A DNA stretch of 64,000 bases from Rheinheimera faecalis. GTDB taxonomy: Bacteria; Pseudomonadota; Gammaproteobacteria; Enterobacterales; Alteromonadaceae. Numbering within the stretch: position 1 is the first letter of the stretch; each line of letters opens with the position of its first letter. Of this stretch, positions 48,830-57,640 are shown piece after piece. Location of the stretch: assembly GCF_021290965.1 (NCBI RefSeq), contig NZ_JAJOYT010000001.1, positions 1 through 64,000 on the forward strand, given 5' to 3'. The notes beneath the pieces were generated by a model that saw only the letters and a list, made by a program, of their open reading frames with translations, searched no databases and was not told the origin of the DNA. Both the position numbers and the translations under genes were made by a program.

Positions 48830-48869
48830 ATTCTAGTCATCTCCGTGATTTTTTCTGTGAGTCCTTATT

Positions 48870-49811
48870 ATGAGTATCCAAATCGGTGTCAGCGCTTGTG
48901 TGCTTGGGCAAAAAGTGCGTTTTGATGCCGGCCATAAAGCATCTGAATTTTGTAACAGCACTCTTGCTCCTTTTGTATCTTATGTCCCCGTCTGCCCTGA
49001 ACAGGCGATAGGCTTAGGTGTGCCTCGTCCTGCTATTCGTTTGCAGCTCAATGCTGCTCAGCAGGTACGATTGGTCAACAGCAAAGACAGCAGCATTGAT
49101 CACACAGACACTATGCTGCAATTTACCGAAAAACTATTGCCGGAGCTGAAACAGCTGTCTGGCTATATTGTTTGCGCCAAGTCCCCCAGTTGTGGCATGG
49201 AACGGGTACGGTTAAATGATCAAAATGGTCACCAGCTGGGTAAAGTCGGAGTTGGGGTTTTTACACAACAATTGATGCATAGCTATCCCTGGTTACCTGT
49301 AGAGGAAGATGGTCGTTTGTTGGACTCAAACCTGAGAGAGAACTTTGTTACGCGGATTTTCGCCTGTCATGACTATCAGCAAATGCTGCAATCAGGTTTT
49401 ACTGTGGGCAAGTTAGTGGCTTTTCATAGCCGCTATAAATTTTTGGTGATGGCGCATAGTCCAACGGCGTACCGTGAATTAGGCCGCTTAGTGGCTCAGG
49501 CGAAATTGTTTGCTCCGGATGAATTGGCGCAACGTTATTTACTGGATTTAATGCAGGCCTTAAAGCAGCAAGCTACCCGTAAGCAGCAAGCCAATGTGTT
49601 GATGCACTTGCAGGGCTTTTTTAAGAAGATGCTTAGTAGTAGCGCAAAGCAGGAACTGTTGGCCCTTATTCATAAATACCGTCAGGGCCATTTGCCTTTG
49701 TTGGCACCTTTAACCTTATTGCGTCACCATTTGGCTCAGCATCCCCATCAGTATGTAGCTGCGCAGCAGTACCTGCAGCCGTTCCCAGATGAGTTGGGGT
49801 TACGCGCCTGA
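48870..49811 (+). CDS. DUF523-DUF1722 fusion protein (YbgA-related)
   Basis: A 313-residue cytoplasmic protein. The N-terminal DUF523 domain (about 1-150) has conserved Cys in SACVLGQKVRFDAGHK, PVCPEQAIGLG and AKSPSCGM. The C-terminal DUF1722 domain (about 185-300, FHSRYKFLVMAHSPTAYRELGRLV) corresponds to E. coli YbgA, which sits beside phr. The biochemical function is unknown, though the clustered Cys suggest metal or Fe-S binding. Its stop overlaps the phrB start by one base. Confidence 0.9.
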   Translation: MSIQIGVSACVLGQKVRFDAGHKASEFCNSTLAPFVSYVPVCPEQAIGLGVPRPAIRLQLNAAQQVRLVNSKDSSIDHTDTMLQFTEKLLPELKQLSGYIVCAKSPSCGMERVRLNDQNGHQLGKVGVGVFTQQLMHSYPWLPVEEDGRLLDSNLRENFVTRIFACHDYQQMLQSGFTVGKLVAFHSRYKFLVMAHSPTAYRELGRLVAQAKLFAPDELAQRYLLDLMQALKQQATRKQQANVLMHLQGFFKKMLSSSAKQELLALIHKYRQGHLPLLAPLTLLRHHLAQHPHQYVAAQQYLQPFPDELGLRA

Positions 49812-51244
49812 TGAGTAACACAGCATTCTCCATTGTATGGCTGCGTAATGATTTACGCCTCTATGACAACCAGGCTTTATTTGAAGCCTGCCAGTCAGGT
49901 TTGCCTGTAGTTGCGCTTTTTATTGCGACACCAGATAGTTGGCAGCAGCATTTTATGGCGCCGATAAAACAAGATTTTATTCGCCGTCGTGTGCAGCAGT
50001 TGCAGACTGAACTTGCAGTTTTGAATATCCCTTTGCTGGCGATTGAGGGCAGTCATTATTCTGCGATCCCAGAACTGATGCAGCAACTAATAGATGCTGG
50101 AGCAGAAGCCTTGTACGGCCACACTGAATACGAGTTACGTGAGCGTGTTCGGGATAGCAATGTCAGTGCCACTTTCGCTAATGCGGGTAAAGCCTGCTTT
50201 TGGTTTGACCGCAAAGCCGTGATGCCTCCGGGGTCAATACTCAGCAAAACCGGTGGCATTTATCAGATTTTTACGCCTTTTAAGAAAACCTGGCTGGCGC
50301 GTTTACGTGAAGCGGGGATACGCTGTTTCCCTAAACCGAAAGCTTTAGCAGAAACAAAACTACAGTTGCCACAATGGCCTTTGATGAAGCAAGGAGATGG
50401 CAGTTCAGAGGCTTATGCTGTGGATGAACTGCATATTCTCGAACAGATGCGCCAGTTCTGCCGGGATAAAGTTAGCTTTTATCAAACAGAACGTGACTTT
50501 CCGGCGTTGGATGGCACCTCGTCTTTATCAGCTTATCTGGCGATAGGCGTTGTTTCAGCACAGCAGTGCATTAGTCGTCTGCAATTGGAAGCAGCGAATG
50601 ACTGGGACAGAGAAAAGTCCGGGGCTGCGGTCTGGTTATCTGAACTGGTATGGCGGGATTTTTATCATCATATTCTGATGGCTTTTCCAGAGCTGATTAA
50701 ACACAAAGCCTTCCAAAAAGATACGGACGCTATTGTCTGGCCTAATAATCAGCAACTGTTTCAAGCTTGGTGTGATGGACAAACCGGTTATCCGATAGTA
50801 GATGCTGCGATGCGCCAACTGAATCAAACCGGTTGGATGCACAACAGACTACGGATGATAGTAGCGAGTTTCCTGGTCAAGGATTTACATATCGACTGGC
50901 GCTGGGGTGAGCAGTATTTTATGTCGAAGCTGATTGATGGCGATTTCGCCGCTAACAACGGCGGCTGGCAATGGGCAGCTTCAACAGGCACAGATGCTGC
51001 ACCTTATTTCCGTATCTTCAATCCTGTCACTCAAAGTGAACGTTTTGACCCGGATGGCGTATTTATAAAACGTATGCTGCCAGAACTTGCTGATGTGCCG
51101 AAAAAACAGATCCACTGGCCCCATCCTTTGCCGATGTGGAGTGACTATGTCAAACCTGTTGTGGATCACAGTAAAGCGCGGCTGAAAACCTTAGAGTTGT
51201 TCCACACTGTTAAAAAACCGCAGGATGTACTGGATCATGAATGA
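49811..51244 (+). CDS. phrB: Deoxyribodipyrimidine photolyase
   Basis: Repairs cyclobutane pyrimidine dimers using blue light, FADH- and an antenna chromophore. The 477-residue class I CPD photolyase has the N-terminal antenna domain (FSIVWLRNDLRLYDNQAL) and the C-terminal FAD domain with LSELVWRDFYHH, GYPIVDAAMRQLNQTGWMHN, DGDFAANNGGWQW and STGTDAAPYFRIFNP. All these are hallmark FAD- and DNA-binding blocks. No good ribosome binding site precedes it, consistent with translational coupling to the DUF523 gene. Confidence 0.97.
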   Translation: MSNTAFSIVWLRNDLRLYDNQALFEACQSGLPVVALFIATPDSWQQHFMAPIKQDFIRRRVQQLQTELAVLNIPLLAIEGSHYSAIPELMQQLIDAGAEALYGHTEYELRERVRDSNVSATFANAGKACFWFDRKAVMPPGSILSKTGGIYQIFTPFKKTWLARLREAGIRCFPKPKALAETKLQLPQWPLMKQGDGSSEAYAVDELHILEQMRQFCRDKVSFYQTERDFPALDGTSSLSAYLAIGVVSAQQCISRLQLEAANDWDREKSGAAVWLSELVWRDFYHHILMAFPELIKHKAFQKDTDAIVWPNNQQLFQAWCDGQTGYPIVDAAMRQLNQTGWMHNRLRMIVASFLVKDLHIDWRWGEQYFMSKLIDGDFAANNGGWQWAASTGTDAAPYFRIFNPVTQSERFDPDGVFIKRMLPELADVPKKQIHWPHPLPMWSDYVKPVVDHSKARLKTLELFHTVKKPQDVLDHE

Positions 51245-51701
51245 AAATAACGCGACAGAACGGCTGGAACGTTTTTTAGATTTTTATAATAACTTAAGCC
51301 AGAACAACTTAGGTTCATTGCCTGAACTCTATGCCGACAATGTAGAGTTTATTGACCCTGTGCACCATATGCTGGGGCTGGATCAGTTGCAGCAGTATTT
51401 CTCGCATGCCTATGCACGCTTGAGTAGTTGTCACTTTGTCGCTACCTCAAAAATAGCCAATCAGGATCAGGGCTGTCTGAGCTGGGTCATGACTTTTACT
51501 CATGAAGCTATAGGTAATGGCAAGGCGATTTCTGTGCATGGTTGCTCCGTCGTGCACTGGAACAGCGAAGGCAAAATTGCCTACCACAGAGATTATTACG
51601 ATTTAAATGAAATGGTGCTGCAGCATATTCCACTGCTGGGCTGGGTCACTAAAAAAATTAAACAAAAAATGGCTAATAACACTGCTACCCAAACAACTTA
51701 A
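51237..51701 (+). CDS. NTF2/SnoaL-like protein in photolyase operon
   Basis: A 154-residue protein with an NTF2-like cone fold (LERFLDFYNNLSQNNLGSLPELYADNVEFIDPVH, HGCSVVHWNSEGKIAYHRDYYD). The start overlaps the phrB stop. ATG 51237 is preferred over 51225 because the latter leaves no room for a ribosome binding site. The C-terminal 30 residues are basic and less conserved. Related proteins are common beside FAD oxidoreductase-DUF1365-Cfa clusters. The activity is unknown. Confidence 0.85.
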   Translation: MNENNATERLERFLDFYNNLSQNNLGSLPELYADNVEFIDPVHHMLGLDQLQQYFSHAYARLSSCHFVATSKIANQDQGCLSWVMTFTHEAIGNGKAISVHGCSVVHWNSEGKIAYHRDYYDLNEMVLQHIPLLGWVTKKIKQKMANNTATQTT

Positions 51702-51702
51702 T

Positions 51703-51811
51703 GTTGCAGGGAGGCGACAAGTAATCGAGGCCCCGGGAGCATAGACCCACTATGTGACCGGGGCGAGTGAGCGCAGTCAACGAAGCTGCGGCTTTAAGTA
51801 GGAAGGGTAGA
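51703..51811 (+). repeat. Dispersed intergenic hairpin repeat, copy D
   Basis: It begins TGTTGCAGGGAGGCGACAAG directly after the NTF2-like stop codon. It has the strongest core hairpin of the family (CCCCGG-GAG-CATAG-ACCCA-CTATG-TGA-CCGGGG, about 51731-51762), then CGCAGTCAACGAAGCTGC and CTTTAAGTAGGAAGGG. Its last bases, GGAAGGG, lie just before the next ATG and act as its Shine-Dalgarno sequence. Confidence 0.9.
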
Positions 51812-51812
51812 A

Positions 51813-53066
51813 ATGAAAATTGCAGTAGTAGGTGGCGGTATTTCCGGCATGATCAGCTGGTATTTGTTGCAGCGCCAGCATGAAGTCACTTTATTTGAAG
51901 CCGGTTCTTACCTTGGTGGCCACACAGCAACTGTAGATGTGACTGTGGAAGGCAAAGAGTACGCTATAGATACAGGCTTTATTGTATTTAATAACTGGAC
52001 TTATCCGCTGTTTAATAAGTTTTTAGACGAACTGAAGGTGGAGTCACAGCATACCCAAATGAGTTTTTCGGTGAAAAAAGCCGATACAGGGCTGGAATAC
52101 AATGGCCACACTCTGGCGACTTTATTTGCCCAGCGCCGCAACCTGTTTCGCCCTTCGTTCTGGCGTATGCTGCTGGATATTGTCAAATTTAATAAACTGG
52201 GTAAGGAGTTGCTGGAGCAAAACCATCCGGATCTGGATTTACTGATCGATGAGTTTCTGGCCAAACATAACTTAGGCCCCGAGCTTCGCAATGACTACTT
52301 ATTACCTATGGGCGCCGCCATTTGGTCCTCTGGCCTTGCCGATATGCCTTCTTTTCCTCTGCGTTTTTTCCTGCAGTTTTTCAAAAATCATGGCTTGCTG
52401 AATGTAGCGGACCGGCCGCAGTGGTCGGTGATTAAAGGCGGCTCACGAGAATACGTGCGCGCTTTATTCAATACGCTCAATCCTGCCCAGGTAAAACTCA
52501 ATAGTCCCGTGAAATCTGTAACACGAAATGCTGAGGGCGTTAGGCTGGAATTTACCGATGGCCGCATTGAGTCCTTTGATCAGGTGGTCTTTGCGTGCCA
52601 TAGCGATCAGGCGTTGGCCTTGTTAAAAGACCCTAGCGAAGCAGAGCGACAAATTCTGGGCGGCATTGCTTATCAGCAAAACGAAGTGATATTACATACC
52701 GACCAGCGCATTTTACCTAAACGTAAAGCGGCATGGGCGGCCTGGAACTATCATCTGACCAATGCTGCATCCAGTCATGCGACTTTGAGTTACAACATGA
52801 ATATTCTGCAGGGCATCGAAGCTCCGGTGACTTTTGTGGTGACGCTGAATCACAGTCACGCCATTGATCAGAACAAGATTTTAAAACGTTTTCAGTATGA
52901 CCATCCGGTGTTTAACCACTGCACTATTGCTGCCCAGCTGCGCCGCAGTGAAATTAATGGCGTTAATAACAGCTGGTTCTGTGGTGCTTACTGGTATAAC
53001 GGTTTTCATGAAGATGGCGTACGAAGTGCTGTGGATATAGCCAGAGCCATGGGAGTGGAATTTTGA
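51813..53066 (+). CDS. FAD-dependent amine-oxidase-like oxidoreductase
   Basis: A 417-residue flavoprotein with an N-terminal Rossmann motif GGGISGMISWYLL and EAGSYLGGH, and an NAD(P)-binding-like/amine-oxidase domain to residue 300. It ends in the FAD-contacting WFCGAYWYNGFHEDGVRSAVDIA. Members of this family recur next to DUF1365 and Cfa-like genes, and are thought to dehydrogenate or otherwise modify fatty acyl chains. That role is an inference. Its stop overlaps the DUF1365 start (TTGA). Its ribosome binding site lies in the preceding repeat. Confidence 0.88.
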   Translation: MKIAVVGGGISGMISWYLLQRQHEVTLFEAGSYLGGHTATVDVTVEGKEYAIDTGFIVFNNWTYPLFNKFLDELKVESQHTQMSFSVKKADTGLEYNGHTLATLFAQRRNLFRPSFWRMLLDIVKFNKLGKELLEQNHPDLDLLIDEFLAKHNLGPELRNDYLLPMGAAIWSSGLADMPSFPLRFFLQFFKNHGLLNVADRPQWSVIKGGSREYVRALFNTLNPAQVKLNSPVKSVTRNAEGVRLEFTDGRIESFDQVVFACHSDQALALLKDPSEAERQILGGIAYQQNEVILHTDQRILPKRKAAWAAWNYHLTNAASSHATLSYNMNILQGIEAPVTFVVTLNHSHAIDQNKILKRFQYDHPVFNHCTIAAQLRRSEINGVNNSWFCGAYWYNGFHEDGVRSAVDIARAMGVEF

Positions 53067-53818
53067 TCCCATCAGGTCATGCGTTATTAACAGGTGAAGT
53101 AGGGCATAAACGCTACTTGCCCAAAGTGCATGGTTTTGACTATCAGGTGCATTACTTCTGGCTTGACCTGGACGAGCTTGACCATATTCCGGCCAAAGGC
53201 TGGTTATGGTCAAAAGCGCGTTTTGCGGCCTGCAGTTATCGTCGTGCTGATTATTTGCCTGGCGCAGAAGATTTAACCCGAGCAGTAACACAGAAAGTGC
53301 GGGACTTAGGTTTTAACGAACCTGTGGCGAAAGTCTGCATGATGAGCCCGCTGGCGAACTGGGGTTATTATTTTAGTCCTTTGACTTTGTATTACTGCTT
53401 TAACGAGGCAAAGGAGCCTGTCGCTTTATTGGCTGAAGTCAGCAATACACCATGGAATGAGCGGCATTATTATTTGGTGCCAGTGGATAGCGCGGAAAAA
53501 TCGCATTACCAGCATGACAAAGCGTTTCATGTGTCACCTTTTAATCCAATGGATATGCAATACCACTGGACTGTTGTGGCAAATTCAGCTCAACTGGAAT
53601 TAGCTATTACTAATTTTAAAGCAGAGCAGAAGGTATTTAGTGCCTGGTTCCGTTTAGCCTTACAGCCATTTAGCCTGCAGGAGCTAAAGAGTTTACTGAT
53701 CCGCCGTCCATGGCAAAACGTACAAGTGATGACACGAATTTATTGGCATGCAATCAAACTGCTGGTTAAAGCAGTGCCTGTGTATGGCCACCCTAAGTCA
53801 AAGGAAACACCAAGATGA
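53063..53818 (+). CDS. DUF1365 protein of the Cfa cluster
   Basis: A 251-residue protein matching DUF1365: LLTGEVGHKRYLPKVHGFDYQVHYFWLDLDEL at the N-terminus, SPLANWGYYFSPLTLYYCF, EVSNTPWNERHYYLVP and HDKAFHVSPFNPMDMQYHW. The start is TTG (GGGAG upstream), overlapping the previous stop by four bases. DUF1365 has no established activity but nearly always pairs with an FAD oxidoreductase and a Cfa-like methyltransferase. Its stop overlaps the next ATG (ATGA). Confidence 0.88.
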   Translation: MIPSGHALLTGEVGHKRYLPKVHGFDYQVHYFWLDLDELDHIPAKGWLWSKARFAACSYRRADYLPGAEDLTRAVTQKVRDLGFNEPVAKVCMMSPLANWGYYFSPLTLYYCFNEAKEPVALLAEVSNTPWNERHYYLVPVDSAEKSHYQHDKAFHVSPFNPMDMQYHWTVVANSAQLELAITNFKAEQKVFSAWFRLALQPFSLQELKSLLIRRPWQNVQVMTRIYWHAIKLLVKAVPVYGHPKSKETPR

Positions 53819-55059
53819 CGGTTTTGATCACCGAACAATGTCCTTTTCAAAATTTACGCTGGTTTGATAAAACCTGTCGTAAACTGGTGCTGAACCATTT
53901 AAGTCAGTTGCATTATGGCGCCATTTTATTAGTTGAAGGTCAGGAAAAAACGCTGCTGGGCGATGCCAAGGGCGAGTTGCAATGTACGCTGACTGTACTG
54001 GATCCGGATTTTTATCAAAAAATGATGTTCGCGGGCTCAGTAGGGGCTGGTGAGTCTTATATTCTCGGTCAGTGGCGCTGCGATAATTTAACAGTGCTGG
54101 TGCAGTTGCTGGCCCGTAACTCATCGCTGCTGGATAAACTGGAATCGGCATGGGCGCGTTTAAGTAAACCTGCGCTAAAACTGCTGGACTGGCGTAATCG
54201 CAATACCAAAGAGCAATCACGCAAAAACATTTCTGCGCATTACGATTTAGGTAATGCCATGTATCAGCTGTTTTTAGACCCAAGCATGATGTACTCCAGC
54301 GCAGTGTATGAAACGGACAGCTGCACACTGGAACAGGCGCAGTTGAATAAACTTAAATCTATTTGCGATAAGCTGCAGTTAAAGCCAACAGATCATCTGA
54401 TAGAAATTGGTACAGGCTGGGGCAGCATGGCGATATTTGCCGCCCGTAATTACGGCTGTAAGGTGACTACAACCACTATTTCGCGTGAACAACACGACTA
54501 TGCGGCAGAAAAAATCCGCGAAGCGGGGCTGGAGTCACAAATCACATTGTTATTTCAGGATTACCGTGATTTAACAGGTACTTATGACAAGCTTGTCTCT
54601 ATAGAGATGATAGAAGCCGTCGGTGATGAGTTCTTGGATCAATACTTTGCGAAATGCTCAAGTTTACTGAAAGAAGATGGTCTGATGGTATTGCAGGCTA
54701 TTACTATTGCCGACCAACGTTACAGTCACTACGTCAAAGAAGTCGACTTTATAAAGCGTTACATCTTTCCTGGTGGTTGCTTGCCGTCCATTCAGCGCAT
54801 GAGCAATGCGGTAGCTGATTACACGGATTTAGTGCTGCGTCAGGTGCAGGATATAGGCCTGGATTATGCCCGCACTTTGCAGGATTGGTGTCATAACTTT
54901 ATGGCGTCACGGGATAAATTGCACCAGCTGGGTTATGACGATCAGTTTATCCGACTTTGGCATTTTTACCTGTGTTACTGCGAAGGTGGCTTTTTGGAAA
55001 GAGCGACCAGCGCAGTACATTTAGTGTTCACCAAACCTATGAACAGGAACAAAATTTAA
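53815..55059 (+). CDS. cfa: Cyclopropane-fatty-acyl-phospholipid synthase family methyltransferase
   Basis: A 414-residue SAM-dependent enzyme acting on unsaturated acyl chains of membrane phospholipids. It has an N-terminal lipid-interaction domain, then KNISAHYDLGNAMYQLFLD, a SAM-binding IGTGWGSMAIFAA near 195, SIEMIEAVGDEF, KRYIFPGGCLPS and the Cys-containing CYCEGGFLE near 385. It belongs to the Cfa-like group found with DUF1365. True cyclopropanation, or another methylation such as that in furan-fatty-acid pathways, cannot be told apart by eye. AAGGAA precedes the ATG. Confidence 0.88.
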   Translation: MTVLITEQCPFQNLRWFDKTCRKLVLNHLSQLHYGAILLVEGQEKTLLGDAKGELQCTLTVLDPDFYQKMMFAGSVGAGESYILGQWRCDNLTVLVQLLARNSSLLDKLESAWARLSKPALKLLDWRNRNTKEQSRKNISAHYDLGNAMYQLFLDPSMMYSSAVYETDSCTLEQAQLNKLKSICDKLQLKPTDHLIEIGTGWGSMAIFAARNYGCKVTTTTISREQHDYAAEKIREAGLESQITLLFQDYRDLTGTYDKLVSIEMIEAVGDEFLDQYFAKCSSLLKEDGLMVLQAITIADQRYSHYVKEVDFIKRYIFPGGCLPSIQRMSNAVADYTDLVLRQVQDIGLDYARTLQDWCHNFMASRDKLHQLGYDDQFIRLWHFYLCYCEGGFLERATSAVHLVFTKPMNRNKI

Positions 55060-55124
55060 CTTTTCGTTGCTTAATAAAGCACGGTCGTTTATAACTTTCT
55101 ACGGATTAATGTAGTAGAGTCTGT

Positions 55125-57524
55125 ATGACGACCGTGACCACTTCCCAGCCCCAAACTGATATCAGTGTCCTTCACGCTCAACTCCAGCAGTTACAGCAAG
55201 AAAATGCCAGACTAAGCTTAATTAATCAGTTTGCCATTGATCTGCATGAGTTGACGGGCGCGGATGACATTCTTAATTATGCTGCGAAACATGTCGTGGC
55301 AGGCTTAGGTTTTGTCGATTGTGCCATCTTTATACTGGCAGCTGACGGCGAGACGCTGGTGCGTAAAGCAGCTACCGGCACCCGTGATTTACCCTCGCAT
55401 TTAGGCATTTCTGAACTGAAAGTTGGGGATGGTCTGGTCGGTTATGCGGCCAGCATCAAACAATCTGTATTGGTCTCTGATACCAGAGATGATCCCCATT
55501 ATCTGGCCGATTTAGTGCCGAGTTTATCTGAACTGGTTGTGCCTATTCTGGATGGCGATGAGCTGCTGGGAGTGCTTGACTGTGAGCATTCGCAAATTAA
55601 TTACTTCAGTGTTGAACATCAGCAAATTCTGGAAGTGGTCGCCTCTATTCTGGCCAGCAAACTTCGAAAGTCGCAGATGCTGGACACTCTGGAATCATCG
55701 GTCAGTAAACTTGAATATGCCGAGCGACTACAAAAAGCTCTGTACGAAATAGCCTCTTTCTCTTATTTTGCCAACGATTTTTCCAGCTTCTACAAGCGAC
55801 TGCATCAAATTGTTAACTCGCTGATTTATGCACCGAATTTCTTTATTGCGCTGTTTGATGATGAAACTCAAACCTTGCAGTTCCCTTATTTCGCTGACAC
55901 TGAAGACGAAATAGACCCCAATCAGGTCTACGGCTCTGACGTATTGGAACATAGCCTGACAGGCCATGTGTTTCGCTCTAAACAGCCGCTGCTTATTTGT
56001 CGTCAGCAAATGGCCGATTTTGACCGCGAGCATCAAGTGCGTACTTATGGCTCTGAGCCTGAATCCTGGCTCGGTGTGCCTTTCCAGTCCAGTGATACTG
56101 TCCGTGGTGTGGTAGTGGTGCAAAGTTATGTCGCCAATATTCAGTACAGTGAACGTGACCTTGAGCTGATGATCTTTGTCTCCCAGCATATATCCAATGC
56201 GCTGGAACGGGTGTTTTCCGAAAAACGTTTACAGCATCAGGCATTGCATGATGCTCTGACCGCTTTGCCAAACCGCAGTTTATTGATGGACCGAATTGGC
56301 CAGGCCTTTAAACGTATGCAACGTTTTCCTGCTAATCATCTGGCCGTGATGTATTTAGATTTAGACCGCTTTAAAACCGTGAATGATACGCTAGGCCATC
56401 AGGTCGGCGACGCCTTTCTTATTCAGGTAGGGCGGGTGCTGAAACTCTGTATGCGCCAGACCGATACGCTAGCCCGTTTAGGCGGCGACGAATTTGCCGT
56501 GGTGCTGGAAGATGTTGCCAGCCTTGCCGATGTAACGGATGTAGCACAGCGTATTATTCAGGCGCTGCAGCAGCCCTTGCTGGTCGGTGATCATATGCTG
56601 CTGACGTCCTGCAGTATTGGTATAGCGCTGGCCAGTTCTGAGGATCAATTGCAGTCGGCTGATGAGCTGATTCGCCGTGCTGATATCGCTATGTATCAGG
56701 CCAAACAAGATGGGCGTGGAGTCTACCGAATTTATTCCTCTGATATGAAAGTGGAGGAAAGTCAGGAGTTCAGATTAGGTCTGGAAATCAAAGCCGCTTT
56801 GGCAAAACAGCATTTTATGCTGCATTATCAGCCTATTATCAGTTTGGATACGGACGATACTATAGGTTTTGAAGCGCTTATCCGCTGGACTCATCAAAGC
56901 CGTGGCGCTATCACACCAGATGAGTTTATTCCTTATGCTGAGAAAAATGGTCTGATAGGACTTATCGATCATTATGTCTTGCGACAGAGTATTGAGCAGA
57001 TCCGGCTGTGGCGGCAAAATTACGCTATGCCGTTTTATGTCAGTGTCAATGTGTCAGGTCTGGCATTTTCTGAACCTGACTTTGCTGCCGCTGTGATCCA
57101 GAAACTGGCAGAAGCGGATGTACCGGCTCGTTACCTGGCGATTGAGATCACCGAGCGTGCGTTGATTGAAAATATTGAGCAAGCGCGTTTGTGCTTAAAA
57201 CAGCTGCGCCAGCATGGAGTGAAGGTGCTGCTGGATGACTTTGGTACAGGTTATTCCAGTTTAAGCTACCTGAACGAGTTTAAACTGGATGTGCTGAAAA
57301 TTGACCGCTCTTTTATCGCCAATATGAAACCCCGTATTCAGGACAATCCTGTGGTCAATACGGTGATAGCTCTGGCAAAAACGCTGAATTTAAAGGTCGT
57401 GGCAGAAGGAGTGGAAACCAGTTTACAACGACAATTGTTGAAAGAATTGGGCTGTGACGCCGGACAAGGCTATTGGTTTGCTAAGGCTCTTCCAGCAGCC
57501 GATGCAGTCAAGTGGTTACGTTAA
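55125..57524 (+). CDS. GAF-GAF-GGDEF-EAL cyclic-di-GMP protein
   Basis: A 799-residue cytoplasmic signalling protein. A short coiled coil (LHAQLQQLQQENARL) leads to a first GAF domain (about 30-190) and a second (about 205-365). The GGDEF domain has an intact GGDEF at 453-457 and the inhibitory-site RQTD at 444-447, exactly five residues before it. The EAL domain has EAL at 583-585, the DDFGTGYSS loop and DVLKIDRSFI. Both catalytic halves look intact, so net synthesis or degradation depends on signals to the GAF domains. It is downstream of the cfa gene by 65 bases and may or may not share its transcript. Confidence 0.93.
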   Translation: MTTVTTSQPQTDISVLHAQLQQLQQENARLSLINQFAIDLHELTGADDILNYAAKHVVAGLGFVDCAIFILAADGETLVRKAATGTRDLPSHLGISELKVGDGLVGYAASIKQSVLVSDTRDDPHYLADLVPSLSELVVPILDGDELLGVLDCEHSQINYFSVEHQQILEVVASILASKLRKSQMLDTLESSVSKLEYAERLQKALYEIASFSYFANDFSSFYKRLHQIVNSLIYAPNFFIALFDDETQTLQFPYFADTEDEIDPNQVYGSDVLEHSLTGHVFRSKQPLLICRQQMADFDREHQVRTYGSEPESWLGVPFQSSDTVRGVVVVQSYVANIQYSERDLELMIFVSQHISNALERVFSEKRLQHQALHDALTALPNRSLLMDRIGQAFKRMQRFPANHLAVMYLDLDRFKTVNDTLGHQVGDAFLIQVGRVLKLCMRQTDTLARLGGDEFAVVLEDVASLADVTDVAQRIIQALQQPLLVGDHMLLTSCSIGIALASSEDQLQSADELIRRADIAMYQAKQDGRGVYRIYSSDMKVEESQEFRLGLEIKAALAKQHFMLHYQPIISLDTDDTIGFEALIRWTHQSRGAITPDEFIPYAEKNGLIGLIDHYVLRQSIEQIRLWRQNYAMPFYVSVNVSGLAFSEPDFAAAVIQKLAEADVPARYLAIEITERALIENIEQARLCLKQLRQHGVKVLLDDFGTGYSSLSYLNEFKLDVLKIDRSFIANMKPRIQDNPVVNTVIALAKTLNLKVVAEGVETSLQRQLLKELGCDAGQGYWFAKALPAADAVKWLR

Positions 57525-57540
57525 ATAATACGCCTATGTA

Positions 57541-57565
57541 GGGGCGGGTCTTGTACCCGCCCGTC
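57541..57565. terminator. GC-rich hairpin between convergent genes
   Basis: GGGCGGGT (57542-57549) / ACCCGCCC (57555-57562) has a 5-base loop, 17 bases after the GGDEF-EAL stop codon. A second inverted repeat (GCCCGT near 57603, ACGGGC near 57636) lies closer to the CvfB-like stop codon. Neither has a clean T-run. Confidence 0.45.
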
Positions 57566-57640
57566 TCGAATTCCAAACAAATCTCTATTGGGTTTATCCC
57601 CGCCCGTATCCGGTTAAAATCCGATTACAAACGGGCCACA

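Noticed and set aside
53828-54328. 166-codon minus-strand frame within the cfa-like gene
   Set aside because: Antisense to conserved Cfa motifs, with no start signal.
55728-56271. Long minus-strand frames (153 and 92 codons) within the GGDEF-EAL gene
   Set aside because: They are shadows of a gene whose GAF, GGDEF and EAL motifs are intact.
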